Below, one piece after another: positions 27,091 through 37,656 of a stretch of 64,000 bases of DNA (positions are counted from its first letter, which is position 1; the number at the start of each line of letters is the position of its first letter). The notes under the pieces are model-generated. The model was given only the letters and a program-made list of their open reading frames with translations. It made no database searches and was not told the DNA's origin. Where the stretch lies: contig JAGB01000003.1 of the NCBI GenBank assembly GCA_000526435.1, positions 62,001-126,000 on the forward strand, read 5' to 3'. The stretch comes from Caldicoprobacter oshimai DSM 21659 (GTDB lineage: Bacteria > Bacillota > Clostridia > Caldicoprobacterales > Caldicoprobacteraceae). The position numbers and the translations under genes are program-made.

Positions 27091-27930
27091 ATGTACGCGC
27101 TGCAGGTAAAAAGCTTAAGCAAACAGATTGACGGGAAGCAGATTCTATCAGATATAAATTTTGCAGTACCGCAGGGTGAAATACTGGCGCTGGTGGGGCC
27201 AAACGGCGCCGGTAAGACCACAACGCTAAAATGCATAATGAACGCCGTACCCAGAGATTCCGGAGAGGTAATCGTATTTGACAGGCCGTTTGATGCCTCG
27301 TTAAAAATTGACATAGCCTTTGTAACCGAGGACAGAAGGGTATTTGACAACTTGAGGCTTGAAGATTACTACAATATGTATAAAACCCTATACCCTTCCT
27401 GGAACGATCAATTTTTTAAGAATTTTCTCTCAAAGTACGGTTTCAATCTTGAGCAGGAAATGCAGAAGCTTTCAAGAGGGCAGAAAACCATTATACTGTC
27501 AATACTTGCCTTGGCAACCGGCGCAAAGCTGATAATCATGGATGAACCCACCCAGCATCTGGATCCGGCATCAAGGTACGAACTCATACACCTGATAAAG
27601 CAGTATGTCAATGAAATGGGCGGGACCATTCTGCTCTCATCCCATGAAATATTTGAACTGGAGGAATACGCCACAAGCTTTGCCATAATAAAAAACGGCA
27701 GAATACTCTATACCGATACCATAGACGATGCAAAGCACAAGCACAGGATAGTAAGGCTAAATGAAAATATAAGGAATGCAAGGATAGTAGCTGTTATGGA
27801 GGATGAAATTTTATTAAGAACACAGGAGGATATAGGAGAATATCCGCGCCTAAATCAGATAATTGTGGGATATCTAAAAAGTGCCGAAGAGGGGTCTATA
27901 GTCAGCGATATGCAGGTGCCTAATGAATAA
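27091..27930 (+). CDS. ABC transporter ATP-binding protein
   Basis: 279 residues. Walker A GPNGAGKTT, signature LSRGQK, Walker B KLIIMDEPTQHLDP and switch LLSSHEIFELEEYA are all present, so it should be an active ATPase. A C-terminal extension of about 70 residues follows. The ATG at 27091 overlaps the stop of the permease gene closely; a GTG at 27079 is the alternative. Last gene of the operon, followed by a terminator. Substrate unknown; related YtrA-controlled systems respond to cell-wall antibiotics. Confidence 0.9.
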   Translation: MYALQVKSLSKQIDGKQILSDINFAVPQGEILALVGPNGAGKTTTLKCIMNAVPRDSGEVIVFDRPFDASLKIDIAFVTEDRRVFDNLRLEDYYNMYKTLYPSWNDQFFKNFLSKYGFNLEQEMQKLSRGQKTIILSILALATGAKLIIMDEPTQHLDPASRYELIHLIKQYVNEMGGTILLSSHEIFELEEYATSFAIIKNGRILYTDTIDDAKHKHRIVRLNENIRNARIVAVMEDEILLRTQEDIGEYPRLNQIIVGYLKSAEEGSIVSDMQVPNE

Positions 27931-27955
27931 AAACGGCAAAGATACAGCACAACGC

Positions 27956-27997
27956 AAAAAACCCTATAAACCTTCCGAGGTTTACAGGGTTTTTCAC
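27956..27997. terminator. Bidirectional terminator between the ABC operon and guaA
   Basis: AACCCTATAAACC and GGTTTACAGGGTT form a stem with one mismatch around TTCCGA. A-runs and T-runs lie on the two sides. Genes converge here. Confidence 0.85.
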
Positions 27998-27999
27998 CG

Positions 28000-29535
28000 T
28001 TATTCCCACTCAATTGTGGCAGGGGGTTTGGTGGTGATATCGTAAACCACCCTGTTTACGCCTTTTACCTCGTTTACGATTCGGGTAGATACCCTTTCCA
28101 GCACATCGTAGGGTATTCTTGCCCAATGCGCCGTCATAAAGTCGGTGGTCACAACCGCCCTCAGCGCCACAACGTAATCGTATGTCCTCTCATCTCCCAT
28201 GACGCCCACCGTCTTCATGCCGGTGAGTATTGCGAAATACTGGCTTATGTCTTTTGACAGCCCGGCCTTATCGATTTCCTCACGGAATATATGGTCGGCT
28301 TCCCTGAGGATCTCCAGCTTCTCCCTCGTCACCTCGCCTAACACCCTTACCGCCAGGCCTGGGCCCGGGAAAGGCTGCCTTGAAACTATTTCTTCGGGAA
28401 GCCCCAGCTCCCTTCCCACCTTCCTTACCTCGTCCTTGAAAAGGTTTCTCAGCGGTTCGATAATCCCCTTGAACTCTATATCAACCGGCAGCCCGCCGAC
28501 GTTGTGATGGCTCTTTATCACCGCGGCATTTCCCGTACCGCTCTCTATTACGTCGGGGTATATGGTACCCTGCACCAGATAGTCAATCTTTCCCAGCTTT
28601 CTGGCCTCTTCCTCGAAAACCCTTATGAACTCCTCGCCTATAATCTTTCTCTTCTTTTCGGGGTCAGCTACGCCGGCCAGCCTGGACAAAAATCTATCGG
28701 CCGCATCCACCCTTATGAAATTTATATTAAACCTATTTTTGAAGACATTCTCAACCTGGTCAGCCTCATTCTTCCTTAAAAGCCCGTGGTCAACAAAAAT
28801 ACAGGTAAGCCTGTCGCCCACTGCTTTATGCACCAGCAATGCCGCCACCGATGAATCTACGCCGCCCGACAGGGCACACAGCACCGAAGCATCGCCCACC
28901 TTTTGGCGTATATCCTCAACGGCATCCTCAATGAAGGATGAAATCTTCCAGTCTCCTGCGCATCCGCATATCCCAAACAGGAAGTTTTTGAGCATCTCCT
29001 TCCCCTTAACCGTATGCTCCACTTCGGGGTGGAACTGCACCGCATACAGCTTTTTCTGAGGATTTTCCATGGCCGCCACAGGGCAGTTGGCTGACCTTGC
29101 CGTAACTCTGAACCCTTCTGGAAGCTTGCTCACATAATAGGTATGGCTCATCCAGCTGACGGTCTGCTCCTCCAGGCCGTAAAAGAGCTGGCTGGAGGGA
29201 TCAAGCGTTACTTCGGTTTTACCGTACTCCCTTTGTTCGGCCCGGGCAACCTCACCACCCAGCATGACGCTCATAAGCTGCATACCATAGCATATTCCCA
29301 GCACAGGCACGCCCAGCTCAAACACCTCCTGATGGCAGAAAGGCGCGCCCGGCTCGGTAACCGACGCAGGTCCTCCCGTTAGTATAATCCCTTTGGGATT
29401 CAAACATTTAATCCTATCGATTGAAACATCAAAGGGCAGTATCTCGCAGTATACGCTGGCTTCCCTTACCCGTCTGGCAATAAGCTGGCTGTACTGCCCT
29501 CCAAAGTCGAGTATTAGCACCACTTCGTGCTTCAA
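28000..29535 (-). CDS. guaA: GMP synthase (glutamine-hydrolysing)
   Basis: 511 residues. The class I glutaminase domain has the catalytic Cys in GICYGMQL and His/Glu in FHPEVEHT. The ATP-pyrophosphatase domain has LSGGVDSSV, and the dimerisation domain ends [17 protein letters not shown]. It converts XMP to GMP with ATP and glutamine in the cytoplasm, the last step of guanine nucleotide synthesis. I start at a TTG (29535) because GAAAGGGG precedes it and it gives [13 protein letters not shown]; the open frame is 14 codons longer. It lies 56 nt after hisF and may share its transcript. Confidence 0.97.
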   Translation of the reverse strand: MKHEVVLILDFGGQYSQLIARRVREASVYCEILPFDVSIDRIKCLNPKGIILTGGPASVTEPGAPFCHQEVFELGVPVLGICYGMQLMSVMLGGEVARAEQREYGKTEVTLDPSSQLFYGLEEQTVSWMSHTYYVSKLPEGFRVTARSANCPVAAMENPQKKLYAVQFHPEVEHTVKGKEMLKNFLFGICGCAGDWKISSFIEDAVEDIRQKVGDASVLCALSGGVDSSVAALLVHKAVGDRLTCIFVDHGLLRKNEADQVENVFKNRFNINFIRVDAADRFLSRLAGVADPEKKRKIIGEEFIRVFEEEARKLGKIDYLVQGTIYPDVIESGTGNAAVIKSHHNVGGLPVDIEFKGIIEPLRNLFKDEVRKVGRELGLPEEIVSRQPFPGPGLAVRVLGEVTREKLEILREADHIFREEIDKAGLSKDISQYFAILTGMKTVGVMGDERTYDYVVALRAVVTTDFMTAHWARIPYDVLERVSTRIVNEVKGVNRVVYDITTKPPATIEWE

Positions 29536-29591
29536 ACCAAATACCCCTTTCTCTCGTGAACTTAGATTCATAAACAATTTACATGCAGCAT

Positions 29592-30353
29592 CTATTTCCT
29601 CACCGGTATGCCCCTCTCTGCCAGGTACTCCTTTACCTGCGAGATGGTGAGCTCCCTATAGTGAAACAGAGAAGCCGCCAGGACGGCATCGGCCCCTCCC
29701 TGCACTATCACATCGTAGAAATGCTCCAACCGGCCTGCGCCGCCTGATGCAATAACGGGTATGTTGACCGCTTGCGTTACGGCTCTAGTCAGAGCTATAT
29801 CATACCCATCCTTGGTACCATCGGCATCCATGCTGGTCAACAGTATCTCTCCGGCACCTCTTTTTTCAACTTCTACTGCCCACTCGACAGCATCCTTGCC
29901 GGTGTTTATCCTTCCACCGTTGATGTAAACATCCCATCCCGTGCCATCCTGTCGCCTCTTGGCATCTATGGCTACCACAACGCACTGGCTGCCGAACTTT
30001 GAAGCCGCTTCCTCTATAAGGCCAGGGTTGCGCACGGCTGCAGAGTTTATGGAGACCTTATCGGCACCGGCCTTGAGTATGTCTCGGAAATCCGAGAGGC
30101 TGCGTATACCGCCACCCACCGTCAGCGGAATAAAAACCTGCTCGGCGGTCCTGGCCACCACATCAAGCATTATGTTACGAGCTTCAGCTGATGCAGTAAT
30201 GTCGAGAAACACAAGCTCGTCGGCACCGGCCTGGTCATATAGCCTCGCTATTTCAACCGGATCTCCGGCATCCCTTAGGTTGACGAAGTTTGTACCCTTG
30301 ACCACCCTTCCGCCATCAACATCCAAGCAAGGGATTATGCGCTTTGTAAGCAT
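29592..30353 (-). CDS. hisF: Imidazole glycerol phosphate synthase, cyclase subunit
   Basis: 253 residues, standard length. The TIM barrel has the catalytic Asp11 in [16 protein letters not shown] and the second Asp in VVVAIDAKR; phosphate-binding GGGIRS and [11 protein letters not shown] are seen. With HisH it turns PRFAR and ammonia into IGP and AICAR in histidine synthesis. The ATG at 30353 is chosen over the 24-codon-longer frame because it gives the canonical N terminus ([11 protein letters not shown]). hisH lies upstream on the same strand, but 280 nt away. Confidence 0.97.
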   Translation of the reverse strand: MLTKRIIPCLDVDGGRVVKGTNFVNLRDAGDPVEIARLYDQAGADELVFLDITASAEARNIMLDVVARTAEQVFIPLTVGGGIRSLSDFRDILKAGADKVSINSAAVRNPGLIEEAASKFGSQCVVVAIDAKRRQDGTGWDVYINGGRINTGKDAVEWAVEVEKRGAGEILLTSMDADGTKDGYDIALTRAVTQAVNIPVIASGGAGRLEHFYDVIVQGGADAVLAASLFHYRELTISQVKEYLAERGIPVRK

Positions 30354-30634
30354 ATTACCGACATCACCCACCATATTCTTGTACGCATTCTTGCTTATAC
30401 CATCAATGCACTTTCGGCATCCCATTATTGAACCGTCCCCATCTCAATGGATAACCCTTGCCTTGCGGAATGATACCTTCAAAGCAGAACTCCGCAAATC
30501 CTCCTCAAGCTCAGCTTATAGCAAATTCACACCTTCCAGGCAATCCCATCGGAAATACCAGCAATTTGCCTTCCTTGCAAATGGACAAGGGGCATCCCGG
30601 CCGTTTTCATAACCAATTACTACATTATATTCCA

Positions 30635-31240
30635 TTACTTAAGCCTTGCAAAATTCCTAAGCATCTTCAGACCTTCTACCCCGCTTTTCTCGGGATGAAA
30701 TTGAAGCCCGTATATGTTGTCCTTGTTGACCGCCACCGTTATATCCATTCCATAAAAGGTAATTCCGATAACGTGCTCGGAAACCCTTGGCTCAACATAG
30801 TATGAATGAACAAAATAGACAAAGCACGGGTCATCCAGCCCTTCAAATATAGGGTTGGCTCTGTATTTTAGCTCATTCCAGCCCATGTGCGGTATCTTTA
30901 TGTTAAGCTCCTCAGGAAGCCTTTTAACATTCCCCGGCAACAACGCCAACCCCTTGAAGGCCCCTCCTTCATAGCTCCTCTCAAATAGCAGCTGGAGGCC
31001 CAGGCAAATGCCCAGAAAAGGCCTGCCGTCCTGCACAACCCTGTATATGCTGTCTATCAATCCGGCTCTCTCCAAATTTTGAATGGCATCTCCAAAGGCT
31101 CCCACACCCGGCAGCACCACATGGCTGGCGTTTAAGATCACCTGTGGGTCCTGCGTGATCACCGCCTCACAACCCACATATTCAAATGCTTTTTGAACGC
31201 TCCGCAAGTTACCCATGCCGTAATCTATAATGGCAATCAT
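30635..31240 (-). CDS. hisH: Imidazole glycerol phosphate synthase, glutaminase subunit
   Basis: 201 residues. The class I amidotransferase triad is visible: Cys in FLGICLGLQLLFE, His and Glu in QFHPEKSG. The N terminus IAIIDYGMGNLRSVQKAFEY is typical. It supplies ammonia to HisF. The start ATG at 31240 has a perfect TGGAGGAAA site; the open frame begins 12 codons earlier. The rest of the his pathway is not in the window. Of the flanking gaps (30354-30634 and 31241-31554), neither holds a gene I can support. Confidence 0.97.
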   Translation of the reverse strand: MIAIIDYGMGNLRSVQKAFEYVGCEAVITQDPQVILNASHVVLPGVGAFGDAIQNLERAGLIDSIYRVVQDGRPFLGICLGLQLLFERSYEGGAFKGLALLPGNVKRLPEELNIKIPHMGWNELKYRANPIFEGLDDPCFVYFVHSYYVEPRVSEHVIGITFYGMDITVAVNKDNIYGLQFHPEKSGVEGLKMLRNFARLK

Positions 31241-31554
31241 TATATTTCCTCCATAATTATCAAGCTGCCTTAACAATAAGTTTAAGCTGTGTCACAATGT
31301 AATGTTTAGCATAACATTTAACACCATTTTATCTTATAACATTATCGACCCACACACAAGAGCAAAATTGCGTTATTTTATTTCTCTTCAGCGCTAAAAA
31401 ATGATTGATATTGGGGCCGGCATTTTTGAAAGTGTCTCAAAGATTATATAGCCGCCATCGAAGTAATAAGGGTACTCTACTATTGAAAAATATCCCGTCA
31501 AACAATATCCACATTATCCCTCAATAGCTATCTTTAAATCCAGATATAAACTCA

Positions 31555-34500
31555 TTACATGAAGTATTCAACGCCGGCCTCAAATATCTTCTGGTCCTTC
31601 TCGCCCGGTATATTTTTGGCGACGTTAGTGCCTATCCTTTCAGAATGCCCCATCTTGCCCAGCACGCGGCCATCAGGGCTGGTTATACCTTCTATGGCCA
31701 TGAGCGAACCGTTTGGGTTAAAGCGTATATCATAGGTGGGCTTCCCCTCAAAGTCCACATACTGAGTAGCCACCTGCCCGTTTCTAAACAGCTCGGCTAC
31801 CTGCTCAGGTGAGGCAATAAACCTGCCCTCGCCGTGGGATACCGCAACGGCATGGATATCGCCGGGCCTCACTTTGGAAAACCATGGCGAAAGATTCGAT
31901 ACCACCTTAGTATAGACCATACGGGAAACATGGCGACCTATGGTGTTGAAGGTAAGAGTGGGACTGTGCTCGGTCATATCCCTTATCTCTCCATAGGGCA
32001 CCAAACCCAGCTTTATGAGCGCCTGGAAACCATTGCATATGCCTAAAATAAGTCCGTCCCTTTCCTTCAAAAGCCTCATCACCGCTTCTTTTATATACGG
32101 GTTTCTAAATGTGGTAGCTATGAACTTGCCCGAACCGTCGGGCTCGTCCCCTCCGCTGAAACCGCCCGGTATGGCTATGATCTGCGAATTGTCTATACGT
32201 TTTACCATCTCCTCTATTGATTCTTCAATGTCCTGTGGAGTCAAATTCCTTATCACGAAGACGTCCACCACCCCGCCAGCTTTCTCAAACGCTCTGGCGG
32301 TGTCGTATTCGCAGTTTGTCCCGGGAAATACAGATATAAACACCCTGGGCTTTGCGATCCTGACTCTGGGTCTCTGGCGTATGCCCCGCGTAAACAGCCC
32401 CATATCGGGATTATCTTGAGGATGAACCTCCTCTCGGAGCCTGGTGGGGAATACATCCTCCAGCGGTTTTTCCCACCTCTGCAAAGCCTCTTCCAGGCTT
32501 ATCCTTACGCCATTCACGCTTATCTCGGGTTTCTCATCGGTGTATCCCAGTAGCTTATACTCTATACCACCAAACAGGGCTGCCAGGTCCTCATCACCGG
32601 GGACCTCGAGTATGATAGAGCCATAATCAGGCCTGAAAAGTGCGCTTGAATCATCGACCTTTTCAAACACAAAGCCCAACATGTTTCCAAAACACATCTT
32701 GCTTATTGCCTCGGCAATGCCACCCGCTTTTACGGTGGAAGCGGCCAGCACCTTGCCAGATTTTATGAGAGAGTGAATCCTCGTATAGTTGGCTTTAAGC
32801 TGCTCAAAATCGGGCAGCCCGTTGCAGTCCCTCCTGAGCGGCACCAAAACAACCTTGCTGCCCGCCTTTTTAAACTCAGTTGAAATCACGTGATTTACGT
32901 CAACGGTATCCACCGCAAAGGCCACCAGCGTGGGCGGAACATCCATGTCCTTGAACGTTCCCGACATGCTGTCCTTGCCGCCAATTGAGGGCAAGCCAAG
33001 CTTTAGCTGAGCATAATAGGCTCCCAGCAAGGACGCCAGCGGCTTCCCCCATTTTACCGGATCCTCCCCTGGTTTACCAAAATATTCTTGAAGGGTAAAC
33101 CTTATGCGGCGCCAGTCCCCGCCCAGAGCGCACACCTTTGAAACGGCCTCTACAATAGCAAAAACGGCACCGTGGAAAGGACTCCATTTGGCCAATACAG
33201 GATTATAGCCAAAAGTCATGATGGTGCCGGTAGATGTATCCCCTTCAAGCACCGGTATCTTGGCCACCATGCCTTCAGCAGGGCTGAGCTGATATTTCCC
33301 GCCAAATGGCAGAAGCACCGTCCCGGCGCCTATGGTGCTGTCAAACCTCTCAACAAGGCCCTTCTGGCTGCAAACGTTGAGCCTCTCAAGGTTGTTGAGC
33401 CATGCCTTCTTTATATCGACATTGCACATCGATACCTCTTGAGGTAACTTTTCAAAGAAGTTATATCCCTCATCGGGTGCTGATACAACTGCTCTGCTCT
33501 TCCTTTTGACTCCGTTGGTATTCAAAAACTCCCTGCTTATATCCACTATGAGCTTCCCACGCCACCATATCCTGACCCGTGGTTCACGGATTACATACGC
33601 AACCGGCGTGGCCTCCAGGTTTTCCTCGGCTGCAGCCGAGATAAAAGCCTGTACATCCTTGGGCGATACCAGCACCGCCATCCTCTCCTGGGATTCGGAT
33701 ATGGCAAGCTCGGTACCGTCCAGCCCCTCGTATTTTTTGGGTATGGCATCCAGGTTTATCTCAAGGCCGTCGGCCAGTTCACCTATGGCCACCACCACGC
33801 CGCCGGCGCCAAAGTCATTGCACTTCTTGATAAGCCGGCTCACCGAAGGGTTTCTGAAAAGCCTCTGGATCTTCCTTTCGGTGGGCGGATTCCCCTTTTG
33901 GACCTCGGCACCCGACTTTACCAGCGACTGTTCATCGTGCTCCTTGGACGAACCGGTAGCACCGCCGCACCCGTCACGGCCAGTCCTTCCGCCTAGAAGT
34001 ATTACGACATCGCCGGGCTCAGGCTTTCCTCTCACCACGTTGTGCCTTGGTGCGGCGCCGATCACCGCACCCAGCTCCATCCTCTTTGCCACATATCCCT
34101 CATCGTAAACTTCTACCACCTGTCCCGTGGCAAGACCAACTTGATTCCCGTATGAGCTGAATCCTTGAGCAGCTACCGTGGTTATCTTGCGCTGCGGCAG
34201 CTTCCCAGGGAGGGTCTTCTCAATCGGCATCCTGGGGTCGCCGCTTCCTGTGATCCTCATTGCTTGGTACACATAAGCCCGTCCCGACAGAGGGTCCCTT
34301 ATGGCCCCTCCAAGGCAGGTGGCAGCCCCGCCAAAGGGCTCTATCTCGGTAGGATGGTTGTGCGTCTCGTTTTTGAACATCACAAGCCACTGCTCTTTTT
34401 GGCCGTCTATGTCCACGTCAACCACAATGCTGCTGGCGTTTATCTCGTCGGACTCCTCCAGGTCGTCCAGCATGCCCTTCTTTTTAAGCTCCTTCATGGC

Positions 34501-35346
34501 AATGGTGGCTATGTCCATAAGGCAAATATCCCTATCGTGCTCTTTGTCACCGTAGACGAACTTTCTAGAATCCAGATAGCTTTCAAGTGCAGCTTTTATT
34601 GGACGGGTATACTTGCCATCCTCAATTTCAATGTTCTCAATCTTCGTTAAAAATGTGGTATGGCGGCAGTGGTCGGACCAGTAGGCGTCCAGCATGCGAA
34701 GCTCGGTTATTGTAGGGTCCCTTTTTTCGATATTCTTAAAGTAGCCCTGGCAAAACTCCAGGTCGTCAAGCGACATGGCAAAACCCTTATCTTCTATGAA
34801 CTCAGCCAGCTTCTCTCTTCCCCACCGTGTAAATCCCTCTATCGTTTCCACATCAGCCGGAGGTTCAACCTCGACTTCAAGCGACCCCGGCTTTTCGAAA
34901 GAGGCTTCCCTGCACTCAATGGGATTTATGCAGTAGCCCTTTATCCTATCAAACTCCTCTTTTGAGATATCGCCGCTTAAGACGATGACCCTGGCGGTAC
35001 GGCACAGCGGCCTCTCGCCCCTGGTCAAAAGCTGTATGCACTGGCTGGCCGAATCGGCCCTCTGGTCATACTGCCCCGGTAGGTACTCTATGGCAAAGGC
35101 CTGCTCGCCATCCCTCAAAGGGAACTCCTCATCGTATACCATATCCACCGAGGGCTCAGAAAATATAGTATTTCTGCACGCCATGTATTCTTCATCAGAA
35201 AGCCCCTGCACATCATATCGGTTTATAACCCTGACGTACTTTAACCCTTTTATCCCCAGGTTGTACTTTAAATCCCTGTAAAGCGCTTGCGCTTCGACAT
35301 CAAAACCCTTCTTTTTCTCAACGAATATTCGCCTTACCTTGCTCAC
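31555..35346 (-). CDS. purL: Phosphoribosylformylglycinamidine synthase (single-chain PurL)
   Basis: 1263 residues with all parts fused: an N-terminal PurS-like domain, a linker, two AIRS-type halves (DAYWSDHCRHTTFLTKIEN; ETHNHPTEIEPFGGAATCLG; LPSIGGKDSMSGTFKD) and a C-terminal glutaminase with Cys in GICNGFQALI and His-Glu in MGHSER. It makes FGAM from FGAR, glutamine and ATP in purine synthesis. This is the long form found in part of the Clostridia, unlike the three-protein PurS/Q/L of Bacillus. GTG at 35346 is chosen because AAAGGAG precedes it (SKVRRIFVEKKKGFD); the frame is open for 23 more codons. No other pur genes are adjacent. Confidence 0.97.
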   Translation of the reverse strand: MSKVRRIFVEKKKGFDVEAQALYRDLKYNLGIKGLKYVRVINRYDVQGLSDEEYMACRNTIFSEPSVDMVYDEEFPLRDGEQAFAIEYLPGQYDQRADSASQCIQLLTRGERPLCRTARVIVLSGDISKEEFDRIKGYCINPIECREASFEKPGSLEVEVEPPADVETIEGFTRWGREKLAEFIEDKGFAMSLDDLEFCQGYFKNIEKRDPTITELRMLDAYWSDHCRHTTFLTKIENIEIEDGKYTRPIKAALESYLDSRKFVYGDKEHDRDICLMDIATIAMKELKKKGMLDDLEESDEINASSIVVDVDIDGQKEQWLVMFKNETHNHPTEIEPFGGAATCLGGAIRDPLSGRAYVYQAMRITGSGDPRMPIEKTLPGKLPQRKITTVAAQGFSSYGNQVGLATGQVVEVYDEGYVAKRMELGAVIGAAPRHNVVRGKPEPGDVVILLGGRTGRDGCGGATGSSKEHDEQSLVKSGAEVQKGNPPTERKIQRLFRNPSVSRLIKKCNDFGAGGVVVAIGELADGLEINLDAIPKKYEGLDGTELAISESQERMAVLVSPKDVQAFISAAAEENLEATPVAYVIREPRVRIWWRGKLIVDISREFLNTNGVKRKSRAVVSAPDEGYNFFEKLPQEVSMCNVDIKKAWLNNLERLNVCSQKGLVERFDSTIGAGTVLLPFGGKYQLSPAEGMVAKIPVLEGDTSTGTIMTFGYNPVLAKWSPFHGAVFAIVEAVSKVCALGGDWRRIRFTLQEYFGKPGEDPVKWGKPLASLLGAYYAQLKLGLPSIGGKDSMSGTFKDMDVPPTLVAFAVDTVDVNHVISTEFKKAGSKVVLVPLRRDCNGLPDFEQLKANYTRIHSLIKSGKVLAASTVKAGGIAEAISKMCFGNMLGFVFEKVDDSSALFRPDYGSIILEVPGDEDLAALFGGIEYKLLGYTDEKPEISVNGVRISLEEALQRWEKPLEDVFPTRLREEVHPQDNPDMGLFTRGIRQRPRVRIAKPRVFISVFPGTNCEYDTARAFEKAGGVVDVFVIRNLTPQDIEESIEEMVKRIDNSQIIAIPGGFSGGDEPDGSGKFIATTFRNPYIKEAVMRLLKERDGLILGICNGFQALIKLGLVPYGEIRDMTEHSPTLTFNTIGRHVSRMVYTKVVSNLSPWFSKVRPGDIHAVAVSHGEGRFIASPEQVAELFRNGQVATQYVDFEGKPTYDIRFNPNGSLMAIEGITSPDGRVLGKMGHSERIGTNVAKNIPGEKDQKIFEAGVEYFM

Positions 35347-35649
35347 AGCTATCTTATCTCCTTGAAAGCCAATAATTTTTTCAGTTAATGTAAAAATATT
35401 CGATAATATATCCATATTCTACAGTGGGATGATACCGCCCACAAACTGAACAATACAGTTAAATAATAACATAAAAATTCGGAAATTTGAATACTTTTTT
35501 ATAATTTTTCTCATATTGTACGACATAGATGCTGCTTGGTAATTTTCGCAAAAACTTATGACCCCCGCTCCCATACCTTTGATCAAGGCTATACTGCATC
35601 GACCAATTCTTATAATTATAATGGGCTGCAGAATTGAGTAGCTATAGAT

Positions 35650-36309
35650 TTAGAACTCCCTGTTTCGGTAAAATTTTAAAGAAAGCATATACGAAGTAGA
35701 AAGGAATAGAATCGTTATGATAAACGCCCCAGCTATTATATGCACATCCCATTGGTTGCTGAAAAGCCGAGTAGTCCATTTAGCAAGCTCGCTGTTCTTA
35801 TCCTTCACTAATTCCGGTACAAGCATTCCACCCACAAAAAACAAGCCATAGAATAAAACAAAGTTAACCATTCTAGACTTTATATAACCTACTTTAAAAA
35901 ACACAGGGAAGTAAATGCTGGTCATTACAATCGAGGAAAATAAGCACCCTGCAATGTCTTCAAATGACACGGGATATACTCTAACAGGTAACCGTAGTAC
36001 GCTTATAATGCCCGCAAGCACAATATAATAAACAACAGCAATTGCTAAAAAAACAAACGTTGAAAGATATCTGGCAGCTACCACGGTGTCTCTACCCAAC
36101 GGCAGGCTGTTTAACAGTATATCCGCCTTATTTTTATCATCATAAGCGCAGGCATACTGAGTCATCACATATGTTAAGGCTATAATGCTTGCTGGAACCA
36201 TAGGACTTCCAATCTGCTGGAAGGATAATATTATAATCATTATATAGACTGCACCAAACAGGAAAGTCTTTTTTTGGATTAATATATCCTTCAGGATTAA
36301 ATTAAACAT
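35650..36309 (-). CDS. ABC-2-type transporter permease
   Basis: 219 residues with six hydrophobic helices, starting MFNLILKDILIQKKTFLFGA. This is the pattern of ABC-2 permeases of small YtrC/Bcr-like exporters (DILIQKK; later DDKNKADILLNSLPLGRDTV, a motif common in them). Its start overlaps the ATPase gene by 8 nt. It is the last gene of the second GntR/ABC operon. Confidence 0.85.
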   Translation of the reverse strand: MFNLILKDILIQKKTFLFGAVYIMIIILSFQQIGSPMVPASIIALTYVMTQYACAYDDKNKADILLNSLPLGRDTVVAARYLSTFVFLAIAVVYYIVLAGIISVLRLPVRVYPVSFEDIAGCLFSSIVMTSIYFPVFFKVGYIKSRMVNFVLFYGLFFVGGMLVPELVKDKNSELAKWTTRLFSNQWDVHIIAGAFIITILFLSTSYMLSLKFYRNREF

Positions 36310-37168
36310 TTTGTACCCTCCTTGTAAAATACAGCATTATATCATCAAGAGACGGTTTATCGATGACAATCCCATCCTTGAACATCTTGTTAAGCTGATG
36401 CTTATCCTTGACAAGCCCCTCAAAACCAAACCGGTTTTCCTTTATACCAACGAAGTACTGCCTTAGGCCAGCATTAAGTATTTCCTTCGGCCCTCTTACC
36501 AGTGCGTATTTTTCAAAGATATCATCTTTAGGACAGGAAAATATAATCCTGCCATCATTGATAAATGTTATATAATCCGCTATCTTATCCAAGTCCGAAG
36601 TGATATGGGTCGAAAAGAATACCCCCTTGTTTTCATCCTGTATGACAGAAGTTAATATATCCAGCAGTTCACTTCGTATGATTGGGTCAAGGCCTGAAGT
36701 CGGCTCATCCATTATAAGCAATTCTGCATTGTGCGATAACGCCACAGCAAGAGAGAACTTCATCTTCATCCCTTTGGATAATTCTTTTATCTTTTTATCT
36801 GGAGGCAGTGAAAATTTCTTCAGGTACCTATTAAAAGCGCCATCATCCCAATTTTTATACAAAGGCGCTATCACTCTTTTCATCTCTGCTACCGTTAGTT
36901 CTTCATAAAAATAGTTTTCATCGAATACAAACCCGATCCTGTTCTTTATTTCTTTTTCGTGCTTAATATTGTCAAGCCCAAAAACTTTAATCTCCCCACC
37001 ATCCCTCTTGAGCAAATTCATTATAAGTTTAATGGTTGTGCTCTTCCCTGCACCATTTGGACCAATAAAGCCCATAATATATCCTCTTTCCAAAGTAAAG
37101 CTTATATTTTTTAGAGCAAAACCCTTAAACTCTTTTCTAAGACCTTTGACCTCCAAAATAGGCGCCAT
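36302..37168 (-). CDS. ABC transporter ATP-binding protein
   Basis: 288 residues. Walker A GPNGAGKST, signature LSKGMKMK, Walker B ELLIMDEPTSGLDP and FFSTHITSDLDKIADYI are present; a C-terminal extension of about 70 residues is typical of YtrB/BcrA-type ATPases. The ATG at 37168 has GAGGAGG at good spacing, and that site overlaps the stop of the GntR gene, so translation is coupled. Substrate unknown. Confidence 0.92.
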   Translation of the reverse strand: MAPILEVKGLRKEFKGFALKNISFTLERGYIMGFIGPNGAGKSTTIKLIMNLLKRDGGEIKVFGLDNIKHEKEIKNRIGFVFDENYFYEELTVAEMKRVIAPLYKNWDDGAFNRYLKKFSLPPDKKIKELSKGMKMKFSLAVALSHNAELLIMDEPTSGLDPIIRSELLDILTSVIQDENKGVFFSTHITSDLDKIADYITFINDGRIIFSCPKDDIFEKYALVRGPKEILNAGLRQYFVGIKENRFGFEGLVKDKHQLNKMFKDGIVIDKPSLDDIMLYFTRRVQNV

Positions 37169-37169
37169 A

Positions 37170-37544
37170 CTATACCTCCTCATAAAGTATTCTTAACATT
37201 TCCTGCATTTCCTCGAGGGTCAATTCTATGGTTTTGGCAGCATCCACTGCCTCCGCCAGTTTTTCTTCCACAATTTTTAAGCGCATCTCTCTCAATAGCT
37301 CTTTATTTTGAGCCGCCACAAAAGAACCTTTTCCTTGAACCGTTACAATATATCCGTCGTTTTCCAATTCCTGGTATGCCCTTTTTGTAGTGATAACGCT
37401 TATTTGTAATTCCTTCGCCAGACTCCTTATGGAAGGTAGCATATCCCCCTCTGTAAGTTCCCCTCGCATAATCATATTTTTAATCTGCCTTGCAATTTGC
37501 TCATAAATTGGCTCTTGTGAAGAATTTGAAATAATGATATTCAT
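37170..37544 (-). CDS. GntR-family transcriptional regulator (YtrA subfamily)
   Basis: 124 residues from ATG (MNIIISNSSQEPIYEQIARQ). The winged helix is seen in LPSIRSLAKELQISVITTKR and YQELENDGYIVTVQGKGSFV, with a short helical tail (TIELTLEEMQEMLRILYEEV). First gene of an operon with an ATPase and a permease. The palindrome at 37576-37604 over the promoter is its likely own operator. Confidence 0.92.
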   Translation of the reverse strand: MNIIISNSSQEPIYEQIARQIKNMIMRGELTEGDMLPSIRSLAKELQISVITTKRAYQELENDGYIVTVQGKGSFVAAQNKELLREMRLKIVEEKLAEAVDAAKTIELTLEEMQEMLRILYEEV

Positions 37545-37575
37545 GCCCGGGCGATCACTCCTGTATATTAACATA

Positions 37576-37619
37576 TTAGTGTTTATATACAGTATATACA
37601 CTAAGAACAGTTTTGTCAA
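37576..37619 (-). promoter_or_regulatory. Promoter and operator of the second GntR/ABC operon
   Basis: TTGACA (37614-37619), a 17-nt spacer and TATACT (37591-37596), read leftwards. The near-perfect palindrome at 37576-37604 (TTAGTGT...ACACTAA) covers the -10 box and downstream region, as in the first GntR operon. Confidence 0.85.
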
Positions 37620-37656
37620 TATTATATTTCCCAACACTTTTTATCCCAGAGTAATT

